NCBI GenBank assembly: GCA_963971535.1
Contig: OZ020587.1
Coordinates: 162,078,491 to 162,142,490, forward strand
Reading direction: 5' to 3'
DNA length: 64,000 nt
Origin: Notolepis coatsorum
Lineage: Eukaryota > Chordata > Actinopteri > Aulopiformes > Paralepididae
Shown in pieces: positions 22,911 to 34,017 of the stretch; positions within the stretch are counted from its first letter, which is position 1; every line of letters begins with the position of its first letter. The notes below the pieces were generated by a model. The model saw only the letters and a program-made list of their open reading frames with translations. It had not been told where the DNA came from and searched no databases. Position numbers and translations under genes: made by a program.

Positions 22911-23640
22911 GGTGTGATAGGTGTGATAGGTGTGATAGGTGTGAGAGGTGTGATAGGTGTGATAGGTGTGAGAGGTGTGATAGGTGTGATAGGTGTGAGA
23001 GGTGTGCTAGGTGTGATAGGTGTGAGAGGTGTGATAGGTGTGAGAGGTGTGATAGGTGGGATCGGTGTGATAGGTGTGATAGGTGTGAGAGGTGGGATAG
23101 GTGTGAGAGGTGTGATAGGTGTGATAGGTGGGATAGGTGTGATAGGTGTGAGAGGTGTGATAGGTGGGATCGGTGTGAGAGGTGTGATAGGTGTGATAGG
23201 TGTGATAGGTGTGATAGGTGGGATCGGTGTGATAGGTGGGATAGGTGGGATCGGTGTGAGAGGTGTGATAGGTGTAAGAGGTGTGATAGGTGTGATAGGT
23301 GTGAGAGGTGTGATAGGTGTGAGAGGTGTGATAGGTGTGAGAGGTGTGATAGGTGTGATAGGTGTGAGAGGTGTGATAGGTGTGATAGGTGGGATCGGTG
23401 TGAGAGGTGTAATAGGTGGGATAGGTGTGATAGGTGTGATATGTGTGATAGGTGTGAGAGGTGTGATAGGTGTGAGAGGTGTGAGAGGTGTGATAGGTGG
23501 GATAGGTGTGATAGGTATGAGAGGTGTGATAGGTGGGATCGGTGTGAGAGGTGTGATAGGTGTGATAGGTGTGATAGGTGTGATAGGTGTGATATGTGTG
23601 AGAGGTGTGATAGGTGTGAGAGGTGTGAGAGGTGTGATAG
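22911..23640. repeat. 9-bp minisatellite, AGGTGTGAT-type
   Basis: About 80 units of AGGTGTGAT with variants AGGTGTGAG, AGGTGGGAT and a G-to-C change at the unit border. The 9-base period keeps frames open on both strands, giving G-V-I-G-V-R and P-L-T-P-I-T polymers that are not genes. Variants are interspersed, suggesting repeated local duplication. It starts within a LINE 3' end. Confidence 0.95.
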
Positions 23641-24129
23641 ACCTAGACACGAAAATAAAAAATATCAAATCAAATCAAATCAAATCAAATCATGTAGTCT
23701 GACGTCACTTTGGACCGCCCGCGAGATCCACCCGTATAGGGATTTATCATTGGGAAAATGGATTATCGGCTATTGTAACAATTCTACCTCATGAACATTG
23801 GAAAACGTAAAATTTTTGCACAAAATGAGTTCCCTTCTATCACTAACATTATTTGTTAAGCATTTTTGGTTGAAATAAAATTCAGCGATTTTTTTTTACA
23901 ATTAATTGCGAATATTTGCATGTTGAGCTATAGATTGTGGATGAATAGCAATCACGTAACCACTACACCTCCCTCTGGTATTTTAGGCAGAGATTCTTTT
24001 TTATTTTTTATTTCTTTTGAGAACGCACATGGCCACGGGGGGAAAGACGCTACACACACACACACACACATACACACAGACAGACAGACCTGCTGGGAGC
24101 TGCACCAGTGCGACAAGGGAAAACATTAA
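23641..24129. other. No gene; short CAAAT and CA/CAGA repeats
   Basis: Six TCAAA-type pentamers (23667-23692), a unique A/T-rich stretch, and a (CA)n/(CAGA)n microsatellite at 24051-24088. No coding region is supported. Confidence 0.6.
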
Positions 24130-24191
24130 GTCGGACTGAACTGATTTTCGGTCGCACAGTGCGACTAAAATGGTCGCACTCTGGAGCCCTG
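24130..24191. mobile_element. hAT terminal fragment
   Basis: The minus strand reads CAGGGCTCCAGAGTGCGACC followed by further GTCGCA motifs, a terminus known from vertebrate hAT elements. The partner end is not visible. Confidence 0.45.
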
Positions 24192-24478
24192 GGAGGTTGG
24201 TAAATAAAGAGGTTGATTCTGGGCAAAATCAACATTTTGATTATCTGGATACAAATGACTCAGCGCTATGGTGAACCAACTGTAGCAATTTATGTAGTTG
24301 TAATTGTAACCCAGGTTTCAGATTCATAACTATTTAGTCATGGGAACATAAATAGTTAATGCCATTGAATAAGAACATAAATAGTTAATGCTATTATGTA
24401 AGAACATAAGTAGTTCATATTATTGGGTCATATGTATATTCGTATTCGTATATTCGTATTCGTATTCGTATATTCGTA

Positions 24479-25165
24479 CTCCTGAAAATCATCAAGAACA
24501 GAATAGAACCCATAATTGAACATCAGCTCTCGGATAGCCAAATGGGTTTTCGCAAAGGAAAAGGAACAAGAGATGCAATCTGCCAACTCAGAATCATTGG
24601 TGAAAAATCGATAGACCAACAGAAGAAGCTGTATATTTGCTTCATCGATTTCACGAAGGCCTTCGACAGAGTTGAACATACAACATTGATGAGAACAATG
24701 GAAGAATTCAAAAATACCAGTTTCTGACGAAGAATAATTGCCAACTTATACTGGAGGCAGAAGGCTAATGTTAGAATAGGAAAGGAGAAATCAAGAGACT
24801 TCCCGGTGGAGAAGGGTGTAAGACAAGGATGCATCTTGTCCCCTGTACTCTTTAATATGTACAGTGAATCACTGATGAAAAAAGGTCTGAGAGGAGGGAA
24901 AGGAGTAAAACTTGGCGAAGAGAACATCACCAATATAAGATACGCGGATGACACTGCTATAGTCTGTAACTGTCAAGAAGATCTACAGGACATGATGAAT
25001 AAGCTGAATGTTGAATGCAAAAACTATGGAATGTTGCTAAACACAAAGAAAACTAAAGTAATGATCATTGAAAAAACACCAGGAGTCACGGAGTTGGAGA
25101 GAAGAAGTGGGGACAGAATGGGTTGGAGAGTGATAGGCAACCTTCGGAACGAAGAAGCCACCTAA
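24479..25165 (+). pseudogene. LINE RT fragment carried inside the 5' LTR
   Basis: Translation from 24479 gives I-K-N-R-I-E-P-I-I-E, then Q-M-G-F-R-K-G-K-G-T-R-D-A-I, then F-T-K-A-F-D-R-V-E-H (RT motif A). A stop follows, then G-V-R-Q-G-C-I-L-S-P-V-L-F-N (motif B) and R-Y-A-D-D-T-A-I-V (motif C). A jump straight to a C-terminal stretch ending N-L-R-N-E-E-A-T indicates an internal deletion. It ends in TAATGATGATGATGAT. The style suggests an R4/Dong- or RTE-like LINE, but the clade is uncertain. It is present at the equivalent place in the 3' LTR (37848-38534) with the same stop and deletion. Confidence 0.75.
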
Positions 25166-26876
25166 TGATGATGATGATTAGCAACTTTGGCCAAATCCTT
25201 TGAATTGCTGCACTGCCCTTTAAATTACTTCATGACGTAGATAGATGTCACGACAGCCACGCCTTGCTTTACGGCAGGTGAGTCTTGCAACACGCAGATG
25301 AGATTACAGAAACCACGGGAGATTGACGCAGCTGTATGTTGCTGGATACCGAGATGAAATAGCATGATAAAAACAGTTATCAAACAGTTATAAAAGATTC
25401 CCCCAGTTACAAAACCGAAGAAGCATTGCAGTTAAAGTAGCCTGCGGTTTTGGTGAGTTTCATCAATATTGTGCCGTCCATTTGTCGAATGTACAAAATC
25501 GTTAGCTCAATGCTATAAGCTAATAATGTAGCTTCATCCTGAGTCATGCTAGCGAAGCTTCAAGCTCAATTTGGTTAAATGAAAACTAGAAAGAAACCAT
25601 TTCAGAAGTACTTATAATTGTATTGATATGCTGTACGTCCGATAAGAACACGGTCTATATACATTTTGACTGTTTTTGAGAGTTTAATATGGAATGTGAG
25701 GAATGTCCCATATGCTAGCGCACTTTAGCCTAACTTAGCATGGGACAGACGGACATTCCCACGTGCTGTGATAAGGTAGCCTACTTTAGCTTAGCATAGC
25801 TAAAAGTAGCCTGATTGATTATTCATTCTGAAAGCAATGAAAAGATGATGAAGCGATAAAAGATGGTAAATCTATTTTCTGAATGCCTGCATGACGCAGG
25901 CCAGGTTTTTCTAGCACCCCGTTCCACCCTGGGAGCAGTTCCAGGAGTTCCGGCCGACCACCCATCACCACGTGTGCCCACGCGGGACGAGGCAGTGTGC
26001 CGGACCGATACAAGATGGCGAGCCAACCCACTGAACCTCTGATATAGATCAATGATCTGAATACCCCTGTTGCTCAACTCCTGTTGCCTCAACAGTCTGG
26101 TAGGTTTGAGAATTGCCTTCCTCATTCCCAGTGAGGGAGTGGATCAGGAATTAACGAACTGATTGAACTTGAGTCATACGAACTTCCAAGGACCATATCC
26201 TTTTCTATGACACAAACTGATTGAACGAGAATACAAGGACTTCCAAGGGCTTCGACCCCGTTCACCTTTTGTTATTTTGATATTGTATTTTGTATTTGAT
26301 TTGATTTGATATATGGGTACTGATATTTCTTCTATAAGAAGGGAGAATTAAAGGGTAAATACACCCAGTAAGATACTTGAACCACTGATAATTCTCCATT
26401 AAGAAGGGAGAATTAAACGGTAAATACGCCCAGTAAGATACCTGAACTACTGATGTTTTCCATGTTCTCCAGGACGAGTTAAAGGGTCTATGTACTCAGT
26501 AAGATACTTGAATCCCATTGATGACATATTGATTATAGTTGAATCACTGATGATTCTCCTGTAAATAAAGATGGTTTGAAGGGTAAATTCACCTAATAAG
26601 GTATTTGCATTCCTATAACCTGGAATATTTCTATTGGTACTTAAGAGTTTAAAGGGGCATTTCACCTAATAAGGTACTTGCATTCCCTGCACACTTAAAG
26701 GTTTTAATTAATATGTTTAACCACTTACCTATTGAAATGATAAACTAATATACAGTTTACTGATCTGCAATTGCAGAAGAAAGGAGAATGAGTTACTCAT
26801 GATAAAGGGATACATCCAATATCCAACCTTGAACCTAGCTTTAGCTAGAGATAACCTCAGAGACGTCTGAACCAAC

Positions 26877-27240
26877 TAGGGCTGACCCCTATTAATCGAT
26901 TAGTCGACTAATCGGTCGAAAGGGGCCGTAGTCGACTGGCCAACCTCTTAGTCGAATATAAGAAAAAACAAAAAAAAAAAAAAAACAAAAAAATTACTAG
27001 AACACACTAGACTAGACAAATATCAAGATGTATCCATCAGTGGACCAATTGCATGCTTTTGCAGAGGACAAGAAGCCTTCAGTCGACTCCTTCATACATT
27101 AAGCACCCCCCACAGGCCAAATGGAATGATAAAAAAAAAATATATATATATATTTTTTTTAAGTCGACCAATAGTCGACTAACGGCAAATTTTGGCCAAT
27201 CCTAGTCGACCATCCAAATCCTTAGTCGGGGACAGCCCTA
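26877..27240. mobile_element. hAT MITE, 364 bp, TSD GAACCAAC
   Basis: Exact 8-bp direct repeats GAACCAAC (26869-26876 and 27241-27248). Ends TAGGGCTGACCCC and GGGGACAGCCCTA are inverted with one mismatch. The 3' LTR has the uninterrupted site at 61261-61268, a clean empty-site control. Interior is A/T-rich with AGTCGAC motifs and no coding capacity. Confidence 0.95.
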
Positions 27241-27542
27241 GAACCAACCCTAATGTGTTGATCCAATCAACCTAGGACTTGATATCGAACTAACCCTCCC
27301 GAAAGAAGGAGTGGTTAATGAAAGAACCTAAAAGGGATACTTCGCACTACTACCTTGTACTTCGTGTCTGTATGTATTATTATTGTCTAGCTAGCGCGCT
27401 TGAAAATAAACCACCGGTCATAGTTATAACTCTGTCTCTGGTCTACTATTCCTTTAATTGTGTATATTACTCCTCTCCTCATTCGAATCTAGAACTGTGC
27501 CCGTGGCGAACAGCTGTTACTGTTAGTGACACAAGTGCTACA

Positions 27543-27562
27543 TAAATTTGGTGAGCCAGCCA
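27543..27562 (+). promoter_or_regulatory. Region of the primer-binding site
   Basis: Sequence directly after the 5' LTR reads TAAATTTGGTGAGCCAGCC. The TGG at 27549-27551 is the likely start of a tRNA-complementary site; the matching tRNA is not determined. Confidence 0.4.
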
Positions 27563-27625
27563 GGAGGAGTATATCTCAGTTAACTGGACTAGTCTTTAAG
27601 TCAGAGACTTAAATAGCGTCTAGCG

Positions 27626-28880
27626 ATGGATGTAGTTCAAACTAGCAGCGTGAAAATCCCTAATTCAGTCATAGTCAGCGGTATAATCGATATTACCACT
27701 GACAATGAACTGAATGATTTTCTGATAAAACACGGCTCCATTTGGAGAAAGCTCCCCGTAAACCCTTCCGACTTAGAGCCAGAACCACGTGTAATTATAG
27801 AATACGAAAGTGGCGAAGCCACGCAAGCACTTTCCCATTACCGACTAGACACGACCAACGGCAGTTAACTCATTAGAGACTTAGCCAGCGTTTATGTACC
27901 TGTAGTCAGCAACACATCTACACAGACTTACCTCTCGGACCTAAAGGAGATAGCGAAACAGAGTGGCGAAGACCTCGCAGAAGTCCTCAAGAGAGAACTC
28001 TCCACCATCGGCGACGTCCTCACCCTGAACGATCTTGAACTCCAAAGTGACGAAGAGACAGGTGGGGGATTATTTGAAATGGCAGACCAACATGTTCCGG
28101 AGGTTGCAACACAAGCTAGCCTTTCACCCAGAACAGTCCCAGAGCAGCAAGTCCGACTAGAGCACAGCCGGTCTCCTTCACCAGCGCGGTCTCAAGAGAA
28201 TGCACAACCTGCTCTGAAACTCTCCGATGCCAACCAACCTGAGGTACAGAAGATGATTGTGGAGCAATCAGAGGCTGCTGGGACAACACCATGATAACCG
28301 AGCTGCAGCTAGAACAGAGAAAGAGAAACCCACCTACCTTTGCAGAGTTCCTCCTGTTACTCTGCACAGCAGAAGACAAGCGCTCTTCCAAAGAATGCTG
28401 CATGAGACAGTACCTCAATGTTTCAAAACCAAGGGTATCGAGTAATTACCAAGGCATCTGGAACCAGTGTGAAGAGGAATGCACTTCACAGCCGATCCCG
28501 GACACCAGCTCCGAAGTCCAAAGTTTAAAGGCTCTAGTTGCAGATTTACAGACACAGCTCACAAGAATGATACCGAACGACAGCAGGAAAAGACAAGCGA
28601 GGCCAGCTCCCAAGCAAGAAGCCCCGGCATCGGTTAAACCGAAGCCGACGACTGACAGAGGTACTCCCAAGTCCCAAAAGTCAGAGACTCCAAACTCAAA
28701 GAGCAACACAAGCAATAGACCAAGACCCTGGTATTGATTCAGATGTGGAGAAGATGGACACATAAGACCTCACTGCGAGAGTGAACCGAACCCCTCTCTG
28801 GTGGTCTCGAAAAAGAAATTACTAGAGGAAAAACAGCATGCATGGGACGCTGAAAATAGAGCCTCCAAGCCTGATTTAAA
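27626..28880 (+). pseudogene. Gypsy Gag, decayed, PNMA-like N-terminus
   Basis: The first 80 codons (27626-27868) read V-S-G-I-I-D-I, E-L-N-D-F-L-I-K-H-G-S-I and V-I-I-E-Y-E-S-G. This is the RRM-like pattern at the N-terminus of PNMA/ZCCHC12-type Gag proteins. A stop follows, then further Gag-like sequence (27869-28294) with K-E-I-A-K-Q-S-G-E-D-L-A-E-V-L. After a frame change, 28291-28737 shows K-R-N-P-P-T-F-A-E-F-L, resembling the capsid end, so much of the capsid seems deleted. A zinc-knuckle remnant F-R-C-G-E-D-G-H-x4-C (about 28738-28776) is preceded by a TGA where a cysteine is expected. No functional Gag can be made. Confidence 0.7.
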
Positions 28881-28949
28881 CTAAAGACTGATGGACAGGC
28901 AGGAACTGAGTTACGAGAGAGATGTCCCAGACAGAAGTGGCGAGCCTCC

Positions 28950-29958
28950 AATATGTGCTCGGCCTCTCATACCAAAGAAGTAGCCCTACCAAAAGGACTG
29001 GTTGGAGCTAAATGCACTGCACAAGTAACCATAGAAGGTAAAGAGTGCAGCTGCTTACAACGATCCCGAATTCCTTCTATCAAGAGAACATGTCTCATCT
29101 ACCCATCCACTCCTTATATGACCTGCTTGAAGTAGAAGGAGCCAACGGTCAGGAAATTCCCTACCTCGGCTACATCGAAACTACCATCAAGTTTCCCAAG
29201 AGCATGTTCGGAGTAGACATCGAAGCGCCCACCCTAGCGCTGATTGTGCCTGATATGCGCTCCCCTCTGTCATCAGCGTTGATAGGCACAAACACCCTAG
29301 ATATCCTGTACAAGCAGTACGCAGATACCACATCTCAGAACTACCAATCCCTGCCATACGGCTACAAGGTAGTCTTGAAAACCCTTGGAGCCAGACATAA
29401 ACAGTCTGCGGACTCCAGCATGGGCGAAGTGAAACTACATAGCAAAGACCCTGAAACTATCGCTCCAGGTCAGACCAAAGTCCTCAAGGGATTAGTGAGT
29501 TGCAGAGCAACCAACGCAGGAAGTTGGGTGATGATAGAGTCCCCAAGGTCAACGGTCTTGCCAGGTGGAATACTGGTATCTGATGGCTTAGCAGAGCTAC
29601 CACAAAAACTGCCACATTGTATACCAGTCATCCTCAAGAACAAGTCCGACCACGATATCACCCTGTCCTCGAAGGTTGTGATAGCCGAGATACATGCAGT
29701 CATGAGTGTCCAGTCCCTCAAGACACTTGACGCAGAACTATCGACAGACCCTAACCAAAAATCAAAGCTCAAGTTTGACTTTGGAGACTCTCCAGTACCC
29801 CAAGAGTGGAAAGAGAGGATAACTGAATGGCTGAACTTCATGCAAGAAGTTTTTGCACACCACAATCTCGACTTCGGATGCACTGACAAGATAAAGCATC
29901 ACATAAATCTCAATGACAAGACGCCATTCAAACTTCGGGCAAGACCTATACACCCTCA
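28950..29958 (+). pseudogene. Gypsy protease / Pol N-terminal segment
   Basis: A frame open from 29045 to the insertion point has T-T-I-P-N-S-F, then L-L-E-V-E-G-A-N-G-Q-E-I-P-Y-L-G-Y, typical of the protease region of vertebrate-type Gypsy Pol. It continues through the linker to K-I-K-H-H-I-N-L and P-F-K-L-R-A-R-P-I-H-P, just before RT. The upstream part including the catalytic D-T/S-G is disrupted and not recognisable. The frame is cut at 29958 by a LINE insertion and resumes at 34018. Confidence 0.75.
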
Positions 29959-32900
29959 TCATCTTACAGACCTGTGTCACTGATTCAAATTGAAACAAAG
30001 CTGCTTAGCAAGATTCTGGCCAAGCGGCTAAAAGCTCACATTCAGAAGATAGTGCACCCGGATCAAACGGGCTTTATTCCTAATAGACATATTTATTACA
30101 ATTTAAGACGGTTATTCAATATACTTTATACGAAACACAATACAGAGACAGTGGTGATTTCAGTGGATGCTCAGAAGGCCTTCGATCAGGTCGAGTGGAC
30201 ATATATGTATGTGACCCTAGAGGCATTTGGTTTCGGGAAGGTATTTATTGACTGGATACGGATTTTGTATGCTCATCCCACAGCAAGTGTAGTTACTAAC
30301 CAGGATATTTCCTCTCAGTTTCCACTATACCGTGGGACAAGGCAAGGAGATCCATGCTCTCCTTATCTTTTTGATTTAGTCATAGAAACACTAGCTACAA
30401 AAATTCGACAACATCCTAGAATATCACCTGTCTCCATAAAAGGGCAAAAGCATCATTTATCAATGTATGCAGATGACATTTTGTTATACGTATCTAACCC
30501 ACAGGAGTCCCTTCCTCCAATTATGGAAGTGTTTAATTATTTTGGCTCTCTTTCAGGTTTTCAAATTAATTGGGATAAAAGTGAATTAATGCCAATACAA
30601 ATAAATAAGGATAGATCCTCATTGAACTCTATCCCCTTTAAGATTACCAAAGATAGATTTACTTACCTAGGAGTGACCGTTACTAAAAAACCTGAACTCT
30701 TACTGGAAGAGAATTGGAAAGTAAAAATAAAACAATTGAACAGAATATAGATTTTTGGAAGACCCTCCCACTGTCACTGGTTGGGAGAGTAAACGCTATT
30801 AAAATGGTGGTTCTTCCGAGATTTACATACATCTTTCAGTCAATTCCAGTATTCATACCACAGCGGTATTTCAAAAAGTTAGACTCGATTATAATCCCCT
30901 TTATTTGGCAGAATAAAGCTGCACGTATTAGCAAAAAACACTTATGTAAAACAAAAAATGAGGGTGGCTTTGGTCTTCCAGACTTCAAATGTTACTACTG
31001 GTCTGCACATTTAAACAATATGGCTTTCTGGAGAAGTGCTAACCTTACGGAGGGCATGGAGGAGGTCACTCCTGCATGGCTCTCAATGGAGCGAGCAGCC
31101 TGTCAGGGAACCTCTCTCCTAGCCCTTTTGAATAGCCCTGTCAAAATAAACAAGTCATTATATGAAGGGAATTTTATAGTACATAGCTCCTTGAAGGTAT
31201 GGAAACAGATTAAAACATACTTGAAAGCTCCAAATATGTATACAGACACTCCAATCTGTAATAACCATGCCTTTAAGCCATCCACTATGGACCAAGGGTT
31301 TGCTCAGTGGAAGGCGAAGGGTATAGGGAGCTTGAAGGACTTGTACCAAGAGGGCCAGTTCCTATCATTCGAGCAACTGAAGGTCAAACACGATTTACCG
31401 TCAACACATTTTTTCCGCTATCTACAGATACGGAACTTCGTAAGGACTCATGTAGATACATGGTCAGTGTAACTGAGGGGTACAATTCCCTGACTGTATT
31501 GATAAGTATGGTATCATTAAACCACTACCGCTTTATGTATTTTAATTACTGGCCATACAGTACACGATATATGAATATGATGAACACTTCCCACAATGAA
31601 ATCGGTTCCAGTCAAAGGTATTAATCAAGTATTTAATGGAGCAAAAGGTACATAGGATACTTTACATTATTCTTTGAATGCACTTGTAAGGCAAAGGAGT
31701 ATGCGTAGGCAAATCAATAACGAATGTCCATTCTCTGGTTACGCAGGAGGTAATTATACAACCTGAATCTGAGGGAATTATATCTATGGTGCACTAGTAA
31801 TATAGCGGAGATACTGGAAGGGGTTCCTCCTGGTTGTAAGCCAGCAGGGGGGGTAGAAGATCTGTCGGTAGTAGGACGTCTGGTCAACGATGACTAGGGA
31901 GACTTCAGGTACAGAAGCCGGTGCAGTAGCCTCTTGATCCACAGACGAATACAGCTTGGTTCTCTTGTAGACTGTAGCTCCACAGGGAAGAAAGCTAGTC
32001 GGCCTCAGGCTCTCTGGGCGCCGACTCGACTTGACTCCTCTCGGGGTAAATCCAACACGTGCAGGCGTCGGCGATTATCCGCTCCATAAATCACAGGACC
32101 AAAGCAAATATATTCCAGCCGCAAAGGGCTATGTAGTCGTCGGGTAGATTAATCCAGTGTACATGTCCATACGGCTCTCGTCTAGGTCTCCTCGGGTGAA
32201 AGCGCCATGCGGTCGGCCCAGCCTGGATAAGAACTCTAGCTAATACGAGGAAGCGTTGGAGATGCTGGTCACTGTAGAATTCTAACCGCACGATACACTA
32301 TACACAAATAGACTATTAAAGACTCAATAGAAATATGTCGCACTCGACGGTATAGCGCCAAACTCTGACAATTCAGTTATTAATTCGCACGCGGTCTCGA
32401 TGCTCTATTCTGAGGCCAAACAGGCCATACTTCACCGCACGTTGTATCGTGGGTGAGGCTTCAACTTATCGGTAACATACTAAGGACGAAGGGTACGGAG
32501 GTAAGGGGCTAAAAGGCTTCTATATTCACCTGCGCCGTATTTATACGCACGGTGAACAAAACTAGTTCCAATCTCATTTCTGTCGCGTATCCCTGGGCAA
32601 GGCCGGGCATGTCCAGACACATCTTGACGGTGACTTTGAACCTGGCTCCGGAGGCCGGTCCCTGGCGCCGGTGGACCGCTGTCCAATAGGAGAATGAACT
32701 ATTATGGTCTGGGCTAAAGGGATATTCCGTGTATATGTACAAGGAATATACAGGGGATATCAAACGATATACAAATACTATGCAATATATATCAATAAAT
32801 AAATATATATATTCGGTTTAATCTGATCCTTTGTAACAGTCAGACATTCCTCAGCATCAAGCACTGGAAAATATAATTAATGTTAGACCAGGTAGTAAAG

Positions 32901-33559
32901 GGGCGGTGACAATAATATACCAGACACTTTTCAATCAGGTAATAGTTAGCACAGAAAGATATAGGACTGAGTGGGAGTCAGAACTGGGGATACCCCTCAA
33001 TGAGGAATTCTGGGAAACATGTCTTACAAATATTCACCGGTGCTCTGTAAATGTTAGAATCAACTTGATTCAATTTAAAGTGATACACAGGTTGCACTAC
33101 TCAAAGGTGAAAGTGAATAAGATGTATCCTAGCGTATCACCACTGTGTAACAAATGTAAAAATCAAGATGGTACCCTTACACATCAACTCTGGTCTTGTC
33201 CCAACTTACACACGTTCTGGTCTGATATATTTGACTTTTATTCAAAAGTTTTTAATAAACAGTGGGAACCCTGCCCCTTAGTGGCCATTTTGGGATATAG
33301 TGACGATGTCACTAAGTACTCTGAAAATGAAAAAAGGCCGATATATCTAGGTGCTGTGTTGGCTAAAAAGCTCATTTTGAGACTTTGGAAGTCGGATGCA
33401 GCACCTTCATTTGAAATGTGGATGAGAGAGCTGGGGGAGACCCTCTACTTAGAGAGGCTTAGATTTAAAAATACAGGACGGAGAAAGGTGTTTGATACGA
33501 CATGGGGACCGGTGTTGGACTACTTAAAGGGTCTGAGGGAAGATGAAGAGGATATATAA
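29959..33559 (+). pseudogene. LINE 3 ORF2 fragment (RT and C-terminal domain)
   Basis: RT motifs are clear: D-Q-T-G-F-I, S-V-D-A-Q-K-A-F-D-Q-V-E-W, R-Q-G-D-P-C-S-P and M-Y-A-D-D-I-L-L-Y. A frameshift at about 30715-30745 moves the reading to a second frame that continues A-I-K-M-V-V-L-P-R and F-I-W-Q-N-K to V-R-T-H-V-D-T-W at 31467. The solo LTR cuts it there. It resumes after the LTR and runs to 33559, including C-N-K-C-x-H-x-C-like residues (L-W-S-C-P-N) of the C-terminal zinc-like motif. The endonuclease is missing through 5' truncation. Confidence 0.88.
31468..32838. mobile_element. Solo LTR, 1371 bp, TSD GTCAG
   Basis: Starts TGTAAC, ends GTAACA, and is flanked by exact 5-bp repeats GTCAG (31463-31467 and 32839-32843). 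Removing it and one repeat leaves the LINE reading frame continuous across the site, confirming the borders. No gag or pol is present, so this is a solo LTR, normally formed by LTR-LTR recombination. A related copy lies at 1-1102. Its antisense frames have no recognisable domains. Confidence 0.9.
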
Positions 33560-34017
33560 GTTCAAAATGTTACTCGTATTACAGCAATGTCTGAAGGTAT
33601 AATCTCTGTGGTGTCTTGGCTTTTGGCCTTTTTCTAATGATATATAAAATGAAATATAAGTTAAAAAGGTCACTCATATTACAGTAATGTCTGAACTGAA
33701 GGTATAGTCGCTGTTGTGTCTTGGCTTTTGGCCTTTTTCTAATGCTCTGTTTTTTTTTTTTTTTTTTTTTGTCTCTTTTTTTTATTTTCCAGCAAAAATC
33801 TAGCTTATTTAACTATCCTGTTTATATGTATGTATGGACCCGCCAAAAGAAAGAGAATGTTTATTCTTACTTTGAATATTTTTTGTTATATGCCGCTGGA
33901 CAATTGTTTTTGAACAAGAAAAAAAAATAAGATTGCATGTGTGCATCAATATGGAATGTAACTAAAGTAATGTGCAATAAAAATACTTATAAAAAAAAAA
34001 ATACCTATACACCCTCA

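Larger units (their letters stand above)
24305..27542 (+). repeat. 5' LTR of the large Gypsy element
   Basis: 3238 bp including a 364-bp MITE, so about 2.87 kb originally, long for a Gypsy LTR. It contains a TATTCGTATTCG-type repeat (24437-24478), a LINE RT fragment (24479-25165), a GATGAT tail, and downstream repeated 'gggtaaatacacccagtaag'-like boxes (about 26350-26680). The last 860 bases are matched by the end of the 3' LTR at 60733-61562, with scattered differences. The frame at 27318-27545 is also present there and has no known domain. Confidence 0.88.
29959..34002 (+). mobile_element. 5'-truncated L1/Tx1-like LINE inserted in Gypsy pol (LINE 3)
   Basis: Flanked by the exact 15-bp TSD ACCTATACACCCTCA (29944-29958 and 34003-34017) and ending in a poly(A) of about 12. 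Starts in RT at Y-R-P-V-S-L. Contains an interrupting solo LTR at 31468-32838 plus its 5-bp TSD copy. The 3' UTR (33560-33990) has a direct duplication around 'cttggcttttggcctttttc' (about 33618 and 33720). TSD plus poly(A) prove target-primed insertion. Confidence 0.95.

Noticed and set aside
22742-23702. Repeat proteins G-V-I-G-V-R and T-P-I-T-P-L on opposite strands
   Set aside because: They are translations of the 9-bp minisatellite, open only because the period is a multiple of three.
24523-24954. 143-residue minus-strand frame, identical again at 37892-38323
   Set aside because: It is antisense to a clear RT fragment, and its conservation merely reflects identity of the two LTRs.
24482-25165. 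A retron-like or domesticated RT system in the Gypsy LTR
   Set aside because: The RT fragment has an in-frame stop and lacks the region between motif C and the C-terminus; it is an ordinary dead LINE piece.
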